From Roseomonas xinghualingensis (GTDB lineage: Bacteria > Pseudomonadota > Alphaproteobacteria > Acetobacterales > Acetobacteraceae), in assembly GCF_025791835.1 (NCBI RefSeq), contig NZ_JAOXLP010000011.1:81060-145059 (forward strand): DNA of 64,000 nt. Direction: 5' to 3'. Position numbers and translations under genes: made by a program. Within the stretch, counting starts at the first letter, position 1. Each line of letters starts with the position of its first letter. Positions 26,021 to 35,069 of this stretch are shown in pieces. The notes beneath the pieces are model-generated. The model searched no databases, was not told the origin of the DNA, and saw nothing but the letters and a program-made list of their open reading frames with translations.

Positions 26021-26560
26021 TCACTCGCCTGGCATGATCCGCACCGGGCTGCCCCAGGCACGGGCGTTGTCCGGTATGTCGCGATTGACAAAGGACATGG
26101 CGCCAATCACCGCGCCGCTTCCGATCGTGACGCCCATCTGCACCACGCTGTTAGGACCCAGATAAACGCCTGACCCGATGGTGGTGCGCGCCTTGTCGAT
26201 CGGCGCCGCTCCGAGGGTGGTCGCGCGCCTGACCGTATGGTGCGAATAGATCTGTACGCCGGCGCTGATATCGACATGGTCTCCGATCACGAGGCCGCCG
26301 CTGCCGTCGAGGATGACGTTCGGCCCTATCCAGCAATTCCGTCCAACCGTCACATTCCCCAGAACCAGAACGTTATCATAGCAGGATGAACCCTCTCCGA
26401 AACCTTCGAAGCGGGCGCGTTCCCAGCGGTCCGCGAGCAGATCCCCTACCGAAAGGCCCCGATTGAAGCGTGCACGCATCTCCTGCCGGCTTCGCAGATG
26501 CCAGTTCCGCAGTTGCCTGGAGAGATCTGGCGCATCGGATGCCATGTCATCCCCCGTCAT
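26021..26560 (-). CDS. Hexapeptide-repeat acyltransferase
   Basis: A 179-residue left-handed beta-helix protein of the LbH family. Repeats such as VLGNVTVGRNCWIGPNVIL and VYLGPNSVVQMGVTIG are clear, and the catalytic-type histidines occur in YSHHTVRRATT. It resembles colanic-acid/serine-acetyltransferase-type O-acetyltransferases. Its position at the left end of the polysaccharide locus suggests acetylation of a sugar residue. The start could be ATG 26560 or 26545. Confidence 0.8.
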   Translation of the reverse strand: MTGDDMASDAPDLSRQLRNWHLRSRQEMRARFNRGLSVGDLLADRWERARFEGFGEGSSCYDNVLVLGNVTVGRNCWIGPNVILDGSGGLVIGDHVDISAGVQIYSHHTVRRATTLGAAPIDKARTTIGSGVYLGPNSVVQMGVTIGSGAVIGAMSFVNRDIPDNARAWGSPVRIMPGE

Positions 26561-26687
26561 CGATGGCTCTCCGGAAGATCATCGTGAGCAATCGCTTTCG
26601 GATGCGAAGGGATAATCCTGAGGACGGGAATGTCCGTGTTCAAGCATGCCTCCGTTGCTCGCCGGCCTCCTGGCGGGTGGCCAGCTT

Positions 26688-28175
26688 CTAGGCCCAACGT
26701 CCCACCTGGCGGGCCACAACCCGAATGCCGTTGCGCAGTTCACCCAGCAGAGGGTGGCTGGTTATCAGAAGGCCCGCGCCCCATCCGATGACAGCGGCAG
26801 TGCCCGAGAACAGCATGGCCTGGATCGAAAGATCGAAGCGAAAGCCGGCCATTGCCACAGCTGCGGCGGGTGGCGCGGCGGCGCACAAGGCCACAACCAC
26901 GCTGCTTCGTATGGCCAGCGCGATCTCGCCCCAGCCAAGGGAGATACGGCGCCGGATGAAACTGAGAGCGACATAGACCTGCAAGGGTGCATTGATGAAT
27001 TGCGCCGCCGCCACCGCTTCGAGATTCAGGAACGAGGCGGCGAAGATGATGGCCATGGAAGGCGGCAGTGAAATCAGGCTCATGCTCACCGTGTCGCGGA
27101 TGTGCCCGATGGAGACCAGGAGCGGATAGGTCATGAAGGCAGGGAAGAGGCAAAGCGAGCCGAGCGCGATGAAGCGCACAAGCGGTGCCACTGACATCCA
27201 CTGCTCGCCGAACAGGATCCAAATGATGGGATCCGCCAGCAAGGCGAGGCAGAGCAGGATCGGCCATTGCAGGGCGGTCATGTATGTGAGGGCCAGGAGG
27301 TAGGGCTGCTTGAGCTCGCCTCCCTTGCGGACATGATCGGCCAGTGCCGGAAGGATCACGGGTTGCAAGGCGCTGATGACCAGCCTGTCGGGCAATTGGC
27401 ACAGCATGGTTGCCCGGCTGAACAGTCCCACTGCTCCGAGGCCCAGTATGCGGCCGAGGATCAACTGCGGCAGGGAGTCATGGAGTACGTTGATCACGCC
27501 GCTGGCCGTGGAATAACCCCCGAAGGAGGCGACTTTCCGCCACTCCGCGAAGCTGGGCTGGAACGCCCAGAAATACGGCCGCCAGGCAAAGGCCATGACG
27601 GTGCGTGTTATGCTGCCGGCCAGCATGGCCCAGGCCAGGCTCATATATCCATGGCCGAGCATGGCAAGCGTGGTCACCACCAGGAGGTTCACCGCTGCCG
27701 CCAGCAGGTTGATTCCTGCCAGGACATCGAATGCCAGATCCCGCCGCAGCAAGCTGAGGCTGGGTATGGAGAATGGGAGCAGCAGGAAATTTGCCGCGAA
27801 GAGTGGGATGACCCGGGCAAGGCCAGGTTCGTCGTAGAATGCAACGATGGTGGGCGTGGCAGCGAAGAGCACGGCTGAGCAGAACAGGGACAGGATCAAT
27901 GCCAGGGTGAAGGCTGAGCGTACATTCTGGCGGGATGCCTCGCGTTCCTGCACGAGGTAGTTGCCGACACCGAAATCTCGGAGGATGTCGATCAGCATGA
28001 CGACGGAGTAGCCCACCGTGAACAGCCCGAACTCCTTCGGAGTCAGCAGGCGTGACAGGATGACGGTCGCGAGCAGGCCCAGGGCGTAGCTGCCGTACTT
28101 CTCCCCGAATGAGAACAACAGAGACCGTCTTACAGTGCTCTTTCGAGAGGCGGGTTCGACCCCCTGCTGACTCAT
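26688..28175 (-). CDS. Wzx-type polysaccharide flippase
   Basis: A 495-residue polytopic protein of the MATE/Wzx superfamily with about 12-14 hydrophobic segments (for example SYALGLLATVILSRLLTP, the conserved Wzx N-terminal motif, then FGLFTVGYSVVMLIDILRD). It should flip lipid-linked sugar repeat units across the inner membrane. The ATG (28173-28175) overlaps the upstream glycosyltransferase stop as TGATG; a TTG three bases earlier is in frame but less likely. It is the only flippase candidate in the locus. Confidence 0.9.
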   Translation of the reverse strand: MSQQGVEPASRKSTVRRSLLFSFGEKYGSYALGLLATVILSRLLTPKEFGLFTVGYSVVMLIDILRDFGVGNYLVQEREASRQNVRSAFTLALILSLFCSAVLFAATPTIVAFYDEPGLARVIPLFAANFLLLPFSIPSLSLLRRDLAFDVLAGINLLAAAVNLLVVTTLAMLGHGYMSLAWAMLAGSITRTVMAFAWRPYFWAFQPSFAEWRKVASFGGYSTASGVINVLHDSLPQLILGRILGLGAVGLFSRATMLCQLPDRLVISALQPVILPALADHVRKGGELKQPYLLALTYMTALQWPILLCLALLADPIIWILFGEQWMSVAPLVRFIALGSLCLFPAFMTYPLLVSIGHIRDTVSMSLISLPPSMAIIFAASFLNLEAVAAAQFINAPLQVYVALSFIRRRISLGWGEIALAIRSSVVVALCAAAPPAAAVAMAGFRFDLSIQAMLFSGTAAVIGWGAGLLITSHPLLGELRNGIRVVARQVGRWA

Positions 28176-29443
28176 CAAGGCATGCCTGACACCGCCAGGG
28201 CGGGCGCGTGTGGCTGAAGGAGTGCTGCCGCCTGACTTCCTGGCCCCAGCATTGCTTCCAGGGGACGCAGCGTTGCCGCCCAGTCATAGGTATCGAGCAT
28301 GGATGCTCGTGCCGCTTCGCCCAGACGGGGATGTGCGCCATCCAGCACCTGCGCCACCATGCGTGCCATCTCCGCCGCACCGTCGGCCACCAGAAGATCC
28401 CGTCCGGGCCGCGCGCGTACGCCTTCAAAGGCCTGCGGCGAGGCAATAACGGGCCGGGCCATGGCCATCGCTTCCAGCACCTTGTTCTGAATTCCCCGGG
28501 CGATCCGCAGCGGCGCGACGACCGCATCGGCATGGGCAATATAAGGGCGTGTATCCGCGACCCGGCCTGTCACATGCACATTCGGAAGTTGTGCCAATGC
28601 CCGCACCTGTGGGGAGGGGTTCGCGCCCACGATGTGGAAATGCGGAGATGGGACGCGGCTGAGCAGCCGAGGCATCACCTCCTCCACGAACCAGCAGACC
28701 GCATCGACATTGGGGCGGTAGTCCATCGTTCCCGTGAAGACGAGGGCGGGAGCATCGTCCTTGAAGGGGCGGGGATAGGGGCGTGCCGGATCGAAGCGAT
28801 GCAGGTCCACGCCATTGTCCACCCAGCCCGCTCGCGAAGCGCATTCCGGCGCGATCTCCACGAAACGCCGCCGCTCATCCTCGGACACGAAGAGGGTGCG
28901 ATCGAAATCCCTGGCCGCCTGCCGCTCGAATGTCAGCAAGGTCCGTGCTTCACGTGCCCAGACCTGGCGCCTGATTCCATGCGCATTGGCCGCATAGGCC
29001 AGCCACTTCTCCGAATCCACATCCACCATGTCCAGCACCCTGCGCAGCCCGGGGCGGCGGGCTGCCGGGCCCATGACGTAAGGCGCCATCGTGGAGGAAT
29101 ACACGAAGGCCGCGTCGTAGCGGTTCGCCTCCAGGCCGCGCTCCACCCAGGCCCGCAAATGGGGTTCGTGGAACCAGCCCAGGCCCAGCGGCTGGCCCGG
29201 GCGGAGATGGACCAGGGCACGCAGGATTTGCGAGCGCCGGCTGACAGGGCGGCACTCGACCACGGCGCAGCGTGCCTGCAATGCGGGAAGGTGAGCAAGG
29301 TCAGCCGGGTCATCGGCCAGAAAGCCCAGATCCACCTCCCACCGCTCGGCCAAGTGGTTGAGGATGTGCCAGGCACGGATCTTCTCGCCCTTATCCGGCG
29401 GATAGGGAATCCGGTGGCAGAGGAAGAGCAGCCGCCGACGCAT
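28175..29443 (-). CDS. Glycosyltransferase, XrtA/PEP-CTERM-associated (TIGR03087 type)
   Basis: A 422-residue GT-B fold enzyme. The N terminus LLFLCHRIPYPPDKGEKIR and the C-terminal GT4 donor region (ALVFTGTMDYRPN, AMARPVIASPQAFEG) match the sugar transferases that accompany XrtA/EpsH1 exopolysaccharide loci. It adds a sugar to the lipid-linked repeat on the cytoplasmic face. It overlaps the flippase gene and lies 4 bp after the FemAB-like gene. Confidence 0.87.
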   Translation of the reverse strand: MRRRLLFLCHRIPYPPDKGEKIRAWHILNHLAERWEVDLGFLADDPADLAHLPALQARCAVVECRPVSRRSQILRALVHLRPGQPLGLGWFHEPHLRAWVERGLEANRYDAAFVYSSTMAPYVMGPAARRPGLRRVLDMVDVDSEKWLAYAANAHGIRRQVWAREARTLLTFERQAARDFDRTLFVSEDERRRFVEIAPECASRAGWVDNGVDLHRFDPARPYPRPFKDDAPALVFTGTMDYRPNVDAVCWFVEEVMPRLLSRVPSPHFHIVGANPSPQVRALAQLPNVHVTGRVADTRPYIAHADAVVAPLRIARGIQNKVLEAMAMARPVIASPQAFEGVRARPGRDLLVADGAAEMARMVAQVLDGAHPRLGEAARASMLDTYDWAATLRPLEAMLGPGSQAAALLQPHAPALAVSGMP

Positions 29444-29447
29444 GGCC

Positions 29448-30482
29448 TTAACCCAGTCCGCGAACGATGTGAGGCCCCAGGAAGTTTGCCATCGGTAGCG
29501 GCAGACGTTTCCAGGCGGCGATCATCAGCTTGTATTTGGGATTGGAAGGATTGTGTTCGGGCAGGCGCGCGCCTTCCTTCAGCCGGTAGGAGTAGTGAAG
29601 CGGCTGCGCGGTGAAGCCCCAGTTCTTCTTGAAATCGAATGCTCCGGTCCCGGCTTTGCTGCGGCCGAAGTCGAACAGGCGGGCGCCACGCTCCGCGCCA
29701 GCACGGCGCATCACTTCCCAGTACATGAAATCATTGGCCGCGAGGGCGCGGGCCTGCCGGGTGCCGCCGCCGTAATAGGGCAGCACTTCGCCACGGAAGT
29801 GGAAGTTCAGCACCGAGGCCACAGGTTGGTCCTCGTGCAGCACCGTGGTGACGTCATGAGCATCCGGAAAAGCCTGACCGAGCAGGTCGAAATAACGGCG
29901 CGGGAACACAGGCGTGCCAAGGTTGTGCACGCTTTCGGCATAGATCCGGTGCAGCCGGTCCGTGTTGCCATCCGAGATGGAATGGAGCCCGTACTGGATG
30001 CCCTTGCGTACCATCGCCCGCTGCTTGCGAGGAATGGCTTTCATGTCCTGCTCGGCGTTGCCGGTGATAGGCTTGCGGAAGGTATAGTAGAGCGAGGAGC
30101 GGACCGGCAGATTCTCATTCGGTTGGTGCAGTTCCCGGAACTCAAGGCAGGGCACACCCTTCTGGCGCATCAGTTCCAGCGAATAGGCCTCCAGGGCCAT
30201 CTTCGCCTCCGGCGTGGCGGCCACAGGGCCGCCATAGACGCAGAATGGCGTAGAAATGAGCGCATCCCCGAACAGCCGCGTCCGCATGCGTGCAAGCGGT
30301 AGTACGCCGACAACCGTGCCGTCCTGCTCGGCCAGGGCGTAATGCGTCGTATGGCCGAAAGCCTGCTCGATCACGCCGCGCCAGGACGACAGGTGAAAGA
30401 ATGTAGCCTCGGGCGATGCCTGCACGAAGGCGTCCCAGGCGCCTGCGGCCGCGTCATTCATCTCCCGGACTCGCACGGCCAT
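29448..30482 (-). CDS. FemAB-like protein, XrtA/PEP-CTERM-associated
   Basis: A 344-residue GNAT-fold protein of the FemAB-related family found in exosortase-linked EPS loci (TIGR03019 type). Visible segments are FHLSSWRGVIEQAFGHTTHY at the N terminus, the duplicated acetyltransferase core (MVRKGIQYGL, HRIYAESVHNLGTPVFP) and FDFGRSKAGTGAFDFKKNWG near the C terminus. I chose ATG 30482; a longer frame reaches 30821 but would overlap the whole end of the deacetylase gene. It may transfer an aminoacyl group to the polymer or the cell wall; this is inference. Confidence 0.85.
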   Translation of the reverse strand: MAVRVREMNDAAAGAWDAFVQASPEATFFHLSSWRGVIEQAFGHTTHYALAEQDGTVVGVLPLARMRTRLFGDALISTPFCVYGGPVAATPEAKMALEAYSLELMRQKGVPCLEFRELHQPNENLPVRSSLYYTFRKPITGNAEQDMKAIPRKQRAMVRKGIQYGLHSISDGNTDRLHRIYAESVHNLGTPVFPRRYFDLLGQAFPDAHDVTTVLHEDQPVASVLNFHFRGEVLPYYGGGTRQARALAANDFMYWEVMRRAGAERGARLFDFGRSKAGTGAFDFKKNWGFTAQPLHYSYRLKEGARLPEHNPSNPKYKLMIAAWKRLPLPMANFLGPHIVRGLG

Positions 30483-30495
30483 TTTGTGGGTTTCC

Positions 30496-31401
30496 TCAGC
30501 CTGCCGCCAGGCGCGAAGCCGGTCTGCCGGCATCGAGCGCCGAGGCGAACACCTCATCCATTCGGCCCCAGGCAAAATCGCGGAGCAGTGCATCCACTCG
30601 CGAGGCCATGCTGGCGAGGCCGGTATAGTGCCGGAAGCGCGAGAGGCGGCTGGCCTCCCGTACCCGTGGCTGGTCCGGATCCACTTCCCAGGGATGAAAG
30701 TAAAAGATGCCGGGGCGCCCCTCCGAGTGGTTGACCCGGCGCAGCCCCGCGCGGAACACAGGATAGGGCAGCAGACGGAACCATCCGCCACCGGAGCAGG
30801 GCAGATTGCGCCCAAGGGCATGCACCGTTGTCATCGGTAGTTCCAGCACCCCATCCGAGCGCGGCCGATGCGGGCTGCGCGGCGCGTCAGGCGCACCATA
30901 GAGGTCGTGGCGAATGGGAAAGATGCTGGAGCTGTAGCGGTAACCTTCCTCCGCCAGCACGGCATGCGCCCAGGGGGTCGTGTTGGGACCGATCGAAAAA
31001 GTGGGTGCGCGGTAGCCTGTAACCTCGGTGCCAGCGATGTCTTCCAGCATGCGCTTCGAGCGGCGCAGGTCGGCGCGGAAGGCAACTTCCCCGAGCTCAT
31101 TCACCAGCGCGTGGTCCCAGCCATGGCTGGCGAGCTCATGCCCATCTGCGTGGATGCGGCGAATCAGCGCAGGGTGGCGTTCGGCAACCCAGCCCAGGGT
31201 AAAAAAGGTGGCGTGCACACCGGCACGGGCAAATTGCTCTAGAATTCGGTCCGTATTCGCCTCAACCCGGGATGCGAGCCCGTCCCAGTCCGAGCGGCGG
31301 ATTGTGTGGCAGAAGGCCCGGACCTGGAACCAGTCCTCGACGTCCACGCTCATTGCGTTCAGCAGTGTCTTGGAGACAGGGCCGCCATTCACGTCGTTCA
31401 C
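30496..31401 (-). CDS. Polysaccharide deacetylase, XrtA-associated (TIGR03006 type)
   Basis: A 301-residue NodB-homology deacetylase. The catalytic motifs are MSVDVEDWFQVR (Asp-Asp class), ELASHGWDHALV (HxxxH metal site) and GYRAPTFSI; the late motif IFYFHPWEVD supplies the final His. It removes acetyl groups from amino sugars. The GTG start (31399-31401) overlaps the ATPase stop as GTGA. Presence in this cluster points to partial N-deacetylation of the exopolysaccharide. Confidence 0.9.
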   Translation of the reverse strand: MNDVNGGPVSKTLLNAMSVDVEDWFQVRAFCHTIRRSDWDGLASRVEANTDRILEQFARAGVHATFFTLGWVAERHPALIRRIHADGHELASHGWDHALVNELGEVAFRADLRRSKRMLEDIAGTEVTGYRAPTFSIGPNTTPWAHAVLAEEGYRYSSSIFPIRHDLYGAPDAPRSPHRPRSDGVLELPMTTVHALGRNLPCSGGGWFRLLPYPVFRAGLRRVNHSEGRPGIFYFHPWEVDPDQPRVREASRLSRFRHYTGLASMASRVDALLRDFAWGRMDEVFASALDAGRPASRLAAG

Positions 31402-32366
31402 GACTGAGCCCCAGTCTTCTGAATGAAGAGGTCTCTGAAGCCATTAAACAGGCGTTCGCGTTGGGCAACGAGGCGCTCGATAGCAGTCATCCGGCGTGCG
31501 AGATCGGCCAGTTCCTCTGATCCGAAGGAAGGCGCTTCGTGAGATGCCTCCATCTTGCCGCCCAGATCCTCCTCAAGTTCCAGGGCTGTGGCCTCTACCA
31601 GGGGCGCTGTCAGGCGTGAGGTCCGCTCCAATTCGCCGCCCAGCAGCACGCGCGAGCAGAGGCGGTTGATCCGGCGCGGGATGCCGGCGCTGTGACGATG
31701 CACCAGATCCAGGGCATCCTCTTCCCAAAGTGGGCGGCCTTCCCAGCCTACGGCGCGCATCCGGTGGAACACATAGGCATGTGTTTCTTCGCGCGACAGG
31801 CCGCCGAGATGATAGGAGGCCAGGATGCGCTGGCGAAGCTGCTCCAGGTCCTGGCGAACCAGTGTGCGGCGGAGTTGCGGCTGGCCCAGAAGGATGATCT
31901 GCAGAAGCGCTTGCCCATCCACGGTGATGTTGGAGAGCATCCGCAGTTCCTCGAGTGCCTCCGTCGGTAACCCTTGGGCCTCGTCCACGATCAGCAGGTG
32001 GCGCCGCGCGCCATCTTGTAAGGCGGCCGTGATCGCACGCAGAACCGCAGCCTTGTTGCCTTCAGATTGCACACCGAGGACGTCTGCCAGCAGGCGCAGC
32101 AGGTCGTCGCCGGAAAGCTGCGTGGTCACGATCCGCGACACGAGGAAGTTCGCAGGGTCCAGCTTGGAGCATAGATGCTCGACAAGGGTGGTTTTGCCTG
32201 CTCCGACTTCGCCGGTGATCACCACGAAGCCTTCCTTCTGTGCAAGGCCATAGACCAAATGCGCATGCGCCCGGCTGTGAACGGAGCTAGGAAAGAACAG
32301 CTTCGCGTCAGGGGTCATTCGGAAGGGACGATCGCGGAAGCCGTAGTATTCAGTGTACATGGCCAT
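31398..32366 (-). CDS. XrtA-associated ExeA-like ATPase (TIGR03015 type)
   Basis: A 322-residue AAA ATPase resembling ExeA/GspA. The N terminus YTEYYGFRDRPFRMTPD, Walker A GEVGAGKTT, Walker B LLIVDEAQGL and the sensor region ILLGQPQLRRTL are all present. A C-terminal stretch predicts a helical coiled segment (ELADLARRMTAIERLVAQRERL). It couples to the deacetylase by GTGA overlap. The role is unknown, probably in EPS assembly or secretion. ATG 32366 and 32360 are both possible starts. Confidence 0.87.
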   Translation of the reverse strand: MAMYTEYYGFRDRPFRMTPDAKLFFPSSVHSRAHAHLVYGLAQKEGFVVITGEVGAGKTTLVEHLCSKLDPANFLVSRIVTTQLSGDDLLRLLADVLGVQSEGNKAAVLRAITAALQDGARRHLLIVDEAQGLPTEALEELRMLSNITVDGQALLQIILLGQPQLRRTLVRQDLEQLRQRILASYHLGGLSREETHAYVFHRMRAVGWEGRPLWEEDALDLVHRHSAGIPRRINRLCSRVLLGGELERTSRLTAPLVEATALELEEDLGGKMEASHEAPSFGSEELADLARRMTAIERLVAQRERLFNGFRDLFIQKTGAQS

Positions 32367-32482
32367 GGCCCCATTGTCCGAGTTGCGATTGCGGATTCAG
32401 CAGCCGAGATGGTGGTTGGCTAAGCCTTTGTGCTGTGATCGGTTAAAAATATACTTGGGTCGTAAGACCACATTCTGTGGCA

Positions 32483-34174
32483 CTAGAAGGTCTTCTGCAG
32501 GCCAGCCAGAATGATGTTCTGCAGCCCTCGGTTCGTTGGGGAATCAGATCCCCGATTGGTGAGAATGTATTGCAGCGTTCCCACCAGGCTTTCGCTGAAG
32601 CTGTATCTCAGCGCGGCGCTGGCAGTGAATACGTCGCCGGACCCGGCTGCCACGGGCGATTTGTAGCGGCCATACTCCAGATAGCTCACCGTGGTCGCCC
32701 GTGGCGTCAACTCGTGAGCCCAGATGAGGCTGCCGGAGGTGCCTCGCTGTGAAAAGGCCAGCGTACCGGGCGCGACCGAAACCGGACTCTGATCCTCATC
32801 AAGGATCGAGAACGTGAAGGTGTCCCGGGGCCAGCTCTGGCTGATGGAGGCTGTGAAGCGGCGGACGCGGAAGAGGCTGCTTTGCAGAGCCAGAAAGGAG
32901 CCTGAATAGAACAGGGGGGCACCGGTTGTGGCGTCCACCGGGTTGCCCCACGGATCGACCTCGCTGGTGGTCAGCACATTCTGGTCACGGCCCAGATCGG
33001 TCGAAAGTGTATCGGAATAGCTGGCGCTGATCCGAGTGCGAGCGCCGACGGGAAAGTTAGCGGCCAGGAAAGGGGAATTGAAGCCATTCCTGCGGCCGTA
33101 TTTTACGATAATGGTGCTGTCCGGCACCGGCGTGAGGCGCATGCCGACGGCCCAGATCGGGCCGCTGATCTGCAGGGGCGGCACACCACCATATTTCTGG
33201 TCCTCATACCCGCCTTCGACCAGCGCCGCGATGTTGCGGAACACGGCGTAGCGCAACTCGACAGTCGCGAAGTTGCGGTGTGCATCATCCAGAACGCCGG
33301 TGCCTGAATACTTCGTGCCGTCGATCGTTGCCTCAAAACCCAGGCGGCCGAAATCATCACCGGAGCGCAGAACGGCGAAGCCCTCATGGGCTGTGAATTC
33401 TTGCTGTGTAAAATAGGGCTGGCTCGTGTCGGGTAGGAACGCGTCATCGCCATCCTGCACCCCGTACTGGAAGGCGTAGCCGACCTGGAGGGTGGCGAGG
33501 CTGCCGAACCGGTGGACCAGATAAGGTGAGATCTGCGTTCCGAAGCTTTGCGCGAGGTTGCTGCGGTCCGTTAATGCCGTGCCCTCTGGGGCATATCCGC
33601 CGGTGATCGTCCTTGTTGTTGCGAAGGCGCGCGCATCAAGGAATGCAGTCTGCGGAACGAGTACCGCAACAGCCTGGGCATTCAAATTGTGATCCAGGCG
33701 GTTCTGGCTGCTGTCGACAGCGTAGATCTGGGCAAGAGGGGCGTAGGTAAGCGTGCCTCTCAGCCAGGCTGTATCAGCCGAGGCCTGCACTGTGGGGGTG
33801 AAGGCCGTGATGAAATCTGCCTGGCGGTCCGATTTGGTCCCGGACACATTGTCCGTGGCAAGAAGTTGCGCGCCAAGGCTGAAATTGACCTCCCAGGGCT
33901 TTCCGGAATCAACGGACGGAGGCTCTCTGAGATAGAGTGGAAACCCGAATGCTCCAAGCCTTACCTCCGGAGCCATTGCTCGCGAGGGGTCGGTCTGCAT
34001 GATGCCTTCGTCCAACCCTGCCGGGGAAATGGTTGAGAGTGCCGGCTGAGATGTCGTGGCCAAGCCAAGCGGAGGCGGCTCCGCAAGGACCGGAAAGGCA
34101 ACTACTGCAGAAGAGCAGGCTCCGATCCAACGCGGCAGCCTGCCGCGTCGGGCAAGTCGTGCGCTGTCAGGCAT
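32483..34174 (-). CDS. Outer-membrane beta-barrel protein, XrtA-associated (TIGR03016 type)
   Basis: A 563-residue protein with a signal peptide ending near FPVLAEPP. The mature part consists of alternating hydrophobic, aromatic-rich strands of beta-barrel type (LATLQVGYAFQYG, AALRYSFSESLVGTLQYILTN) and ends in a final aromatic (KTF). It resembles the PEP-CTERM-system OMP family and may export polysaccharide through the outer membrane. It overlaps the kinase gene by 8 bp with ATG 34174 (20 bp if GTG 34186 is used). Confidence 0.82.
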   Translation of the reverse strand: MPDSARLARRGRLPRWIGACSSAVVAFPVLAEPPPLGLATTSQPALSTISPAGLDEGIMQTDPSRAMAPEVRLGAFGFPLYLREPPSVDSGKPWEVNFSLGAQLLATDNVSGTKSDRQADFITAFTPTVQASADTAWLRGTLTYAPLAQIYAVDSSQNRLDHNLNAQAVAVLVPQTAFLDARAFATTRTITGGYAPEGTALTDRSNLAQSFGTQISPYLVHRFGSLATLQVGYAFQYGVQDGDDAFLPDTSQPYFTQQEFTAHEGFAVLRSGDDFGRLGFEATIDGTKYSGTGVLDDAHRNFATVELRYAVFRNIAALVEGGYEDQKYGGVPPLQISGPIWAVGMRLTPVPDSTIIVKYGRRNGFNSPFLAANFPVGARTRISASYSDTLSTDLGRDQNVLTTSEVDPWGNPVDATTGAPLFYSGSFLALQSSLFRVRRFTASISQSWPRDTFTFSILDEDQSPVSVAPGTLAFSQRGTSGSLIWAHELTPRATTVSYLEYGRYKSPVAAGSGDVFTASAALRYSFSESLVGTLQYILTNRGSDSPTNRGLQNIILAGLQKTF

Positions 34175-35069
34175 CCGAATAGACACCGAAGGTGGAACTG
34201 GCGGTCAGTTGGGCCTTGTTCAGCAGGAGCTGGATGGTCGGACATGACTCGACCATGTCGAGTGCCGCTTCAAGCTCATCGCGTTGGGTGCATTCGGCCT
34301 CCACCACCATGACTACCTGCCCGGCGATGGGCGCCAGCGTACTGGGATCGCTGGTGGAAAGGCAGGGCGGCATGTCAACGATGATGGCGTGGTCGGGCAG
34401 GGCTGCGGACAGGCGCTGGATGGCGGCCGCCATTGCCGCGCCGGGAGGCATGTCAGGCCCATTCGGGGGAGGCGCGCCATAAGGCATGAACAGAAGCTGG
34501 CTCAATTCCGTAGGGCGTAGAAGATCGTTGGGCCAGAGATTGGGGTTATCCGCGAAGATCCGCAGTCCGGCGGCATCGGGAAGGCCTAGTAGGTGAGTAA
34601 GTGATCCTGACTTGCTGTCAGCATCCACAAGAACAACAGGCTGGGCACCGCTGGTAGCGAGACTGGCCGCAAGGTTCAGTGCCGTGAAGGATTTCCCCTC
34701 GCCCGGCCTGGCGCTGGTAACCAGGGCAACCCGTGCCTGGCTGCCGCTGGACACTGCGCCCTTCATGGCCCGCGAGACCTGGTTCTGGACCACGCTGATC
34801 TCTTCTGAGACCCGCCCGCGCGCACGCGTGGGAAGGGCAACCAGCCCTGCGCGTGTCAGCGTGTCGAGGCTCAGGACCGGGTGAGTTGAGCTCGCGGCGG
34901 GAGGCGAGGCAGGTGTTGGCCCTTCGTGGCGGCTGGCCTGGGCGTGTTCGTCATTGATGCCCGGTGGCTTCGGCTTGGACGCCGGCCTTGGCATATCCAA
35001 TCCATCAAGGTTGCCCATAGCCTCGACGGCGCGCTCCACCAGATGGGAGCCGTGGCTGTTTCTTGTCAT
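34167..35069 (-). CDS. BY-kinase/ParA-like ATPase, XrtA-associated (TIGR03018 type)
   Basis: A 300-residue cytoplasmic P-loop protein. Walker A (SARPGEGKSFTALNLA), Walker A-prime (VVLVDADSKSG) and Walker B (IIVDMPP) follow the bacterial tyrosine-kinase CpsD/CapB pattern. The usual C-terminal tyrosine cluster is reduced to one Tyr (FGVYSDA at the end), so autophosphorylation is doubtful. An N-terminal extension of about 70 residues precedes the core. The start ATG 35069 overlaps the chain-length protein stop as ATGA. It likely regulates EPS chain length with its neighbour. Confidence 0.85.
   Translation of the reverse strand: MTRNSHGSHLVERAVEAMGNLDGLDMPRPASKPKPPGINDEHAQASRHEGPTPASPPAASSTHPVLSLDTLTRAGLVALPTRARGRVSEEISVVQNQVSRAMKGAVSSGSQARVALVTSARPGEGKSFTALNLAASLATSGAQPVVLVDADSKSGSLTHLLGLPDAAGLRIFADNPNLWPNDLLRPTELSQLLFMPYGAPPPNGPDMPPGAAMAAAIQRLSAALPDHAIIVDMPPCLSTSDPSTLAPIAGQVVMVVEAECTQRDELEAALDMVESCPTIQLLLNKAQLTASSTFGVYSDA

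Noticed and set aside
30483..30821. N-terminal extension of the FemAB-like gene
   Set aside because: It overlaps the deacetylase 3' end in another frame, has no family similarity, and ATG 30482 fits the family start.
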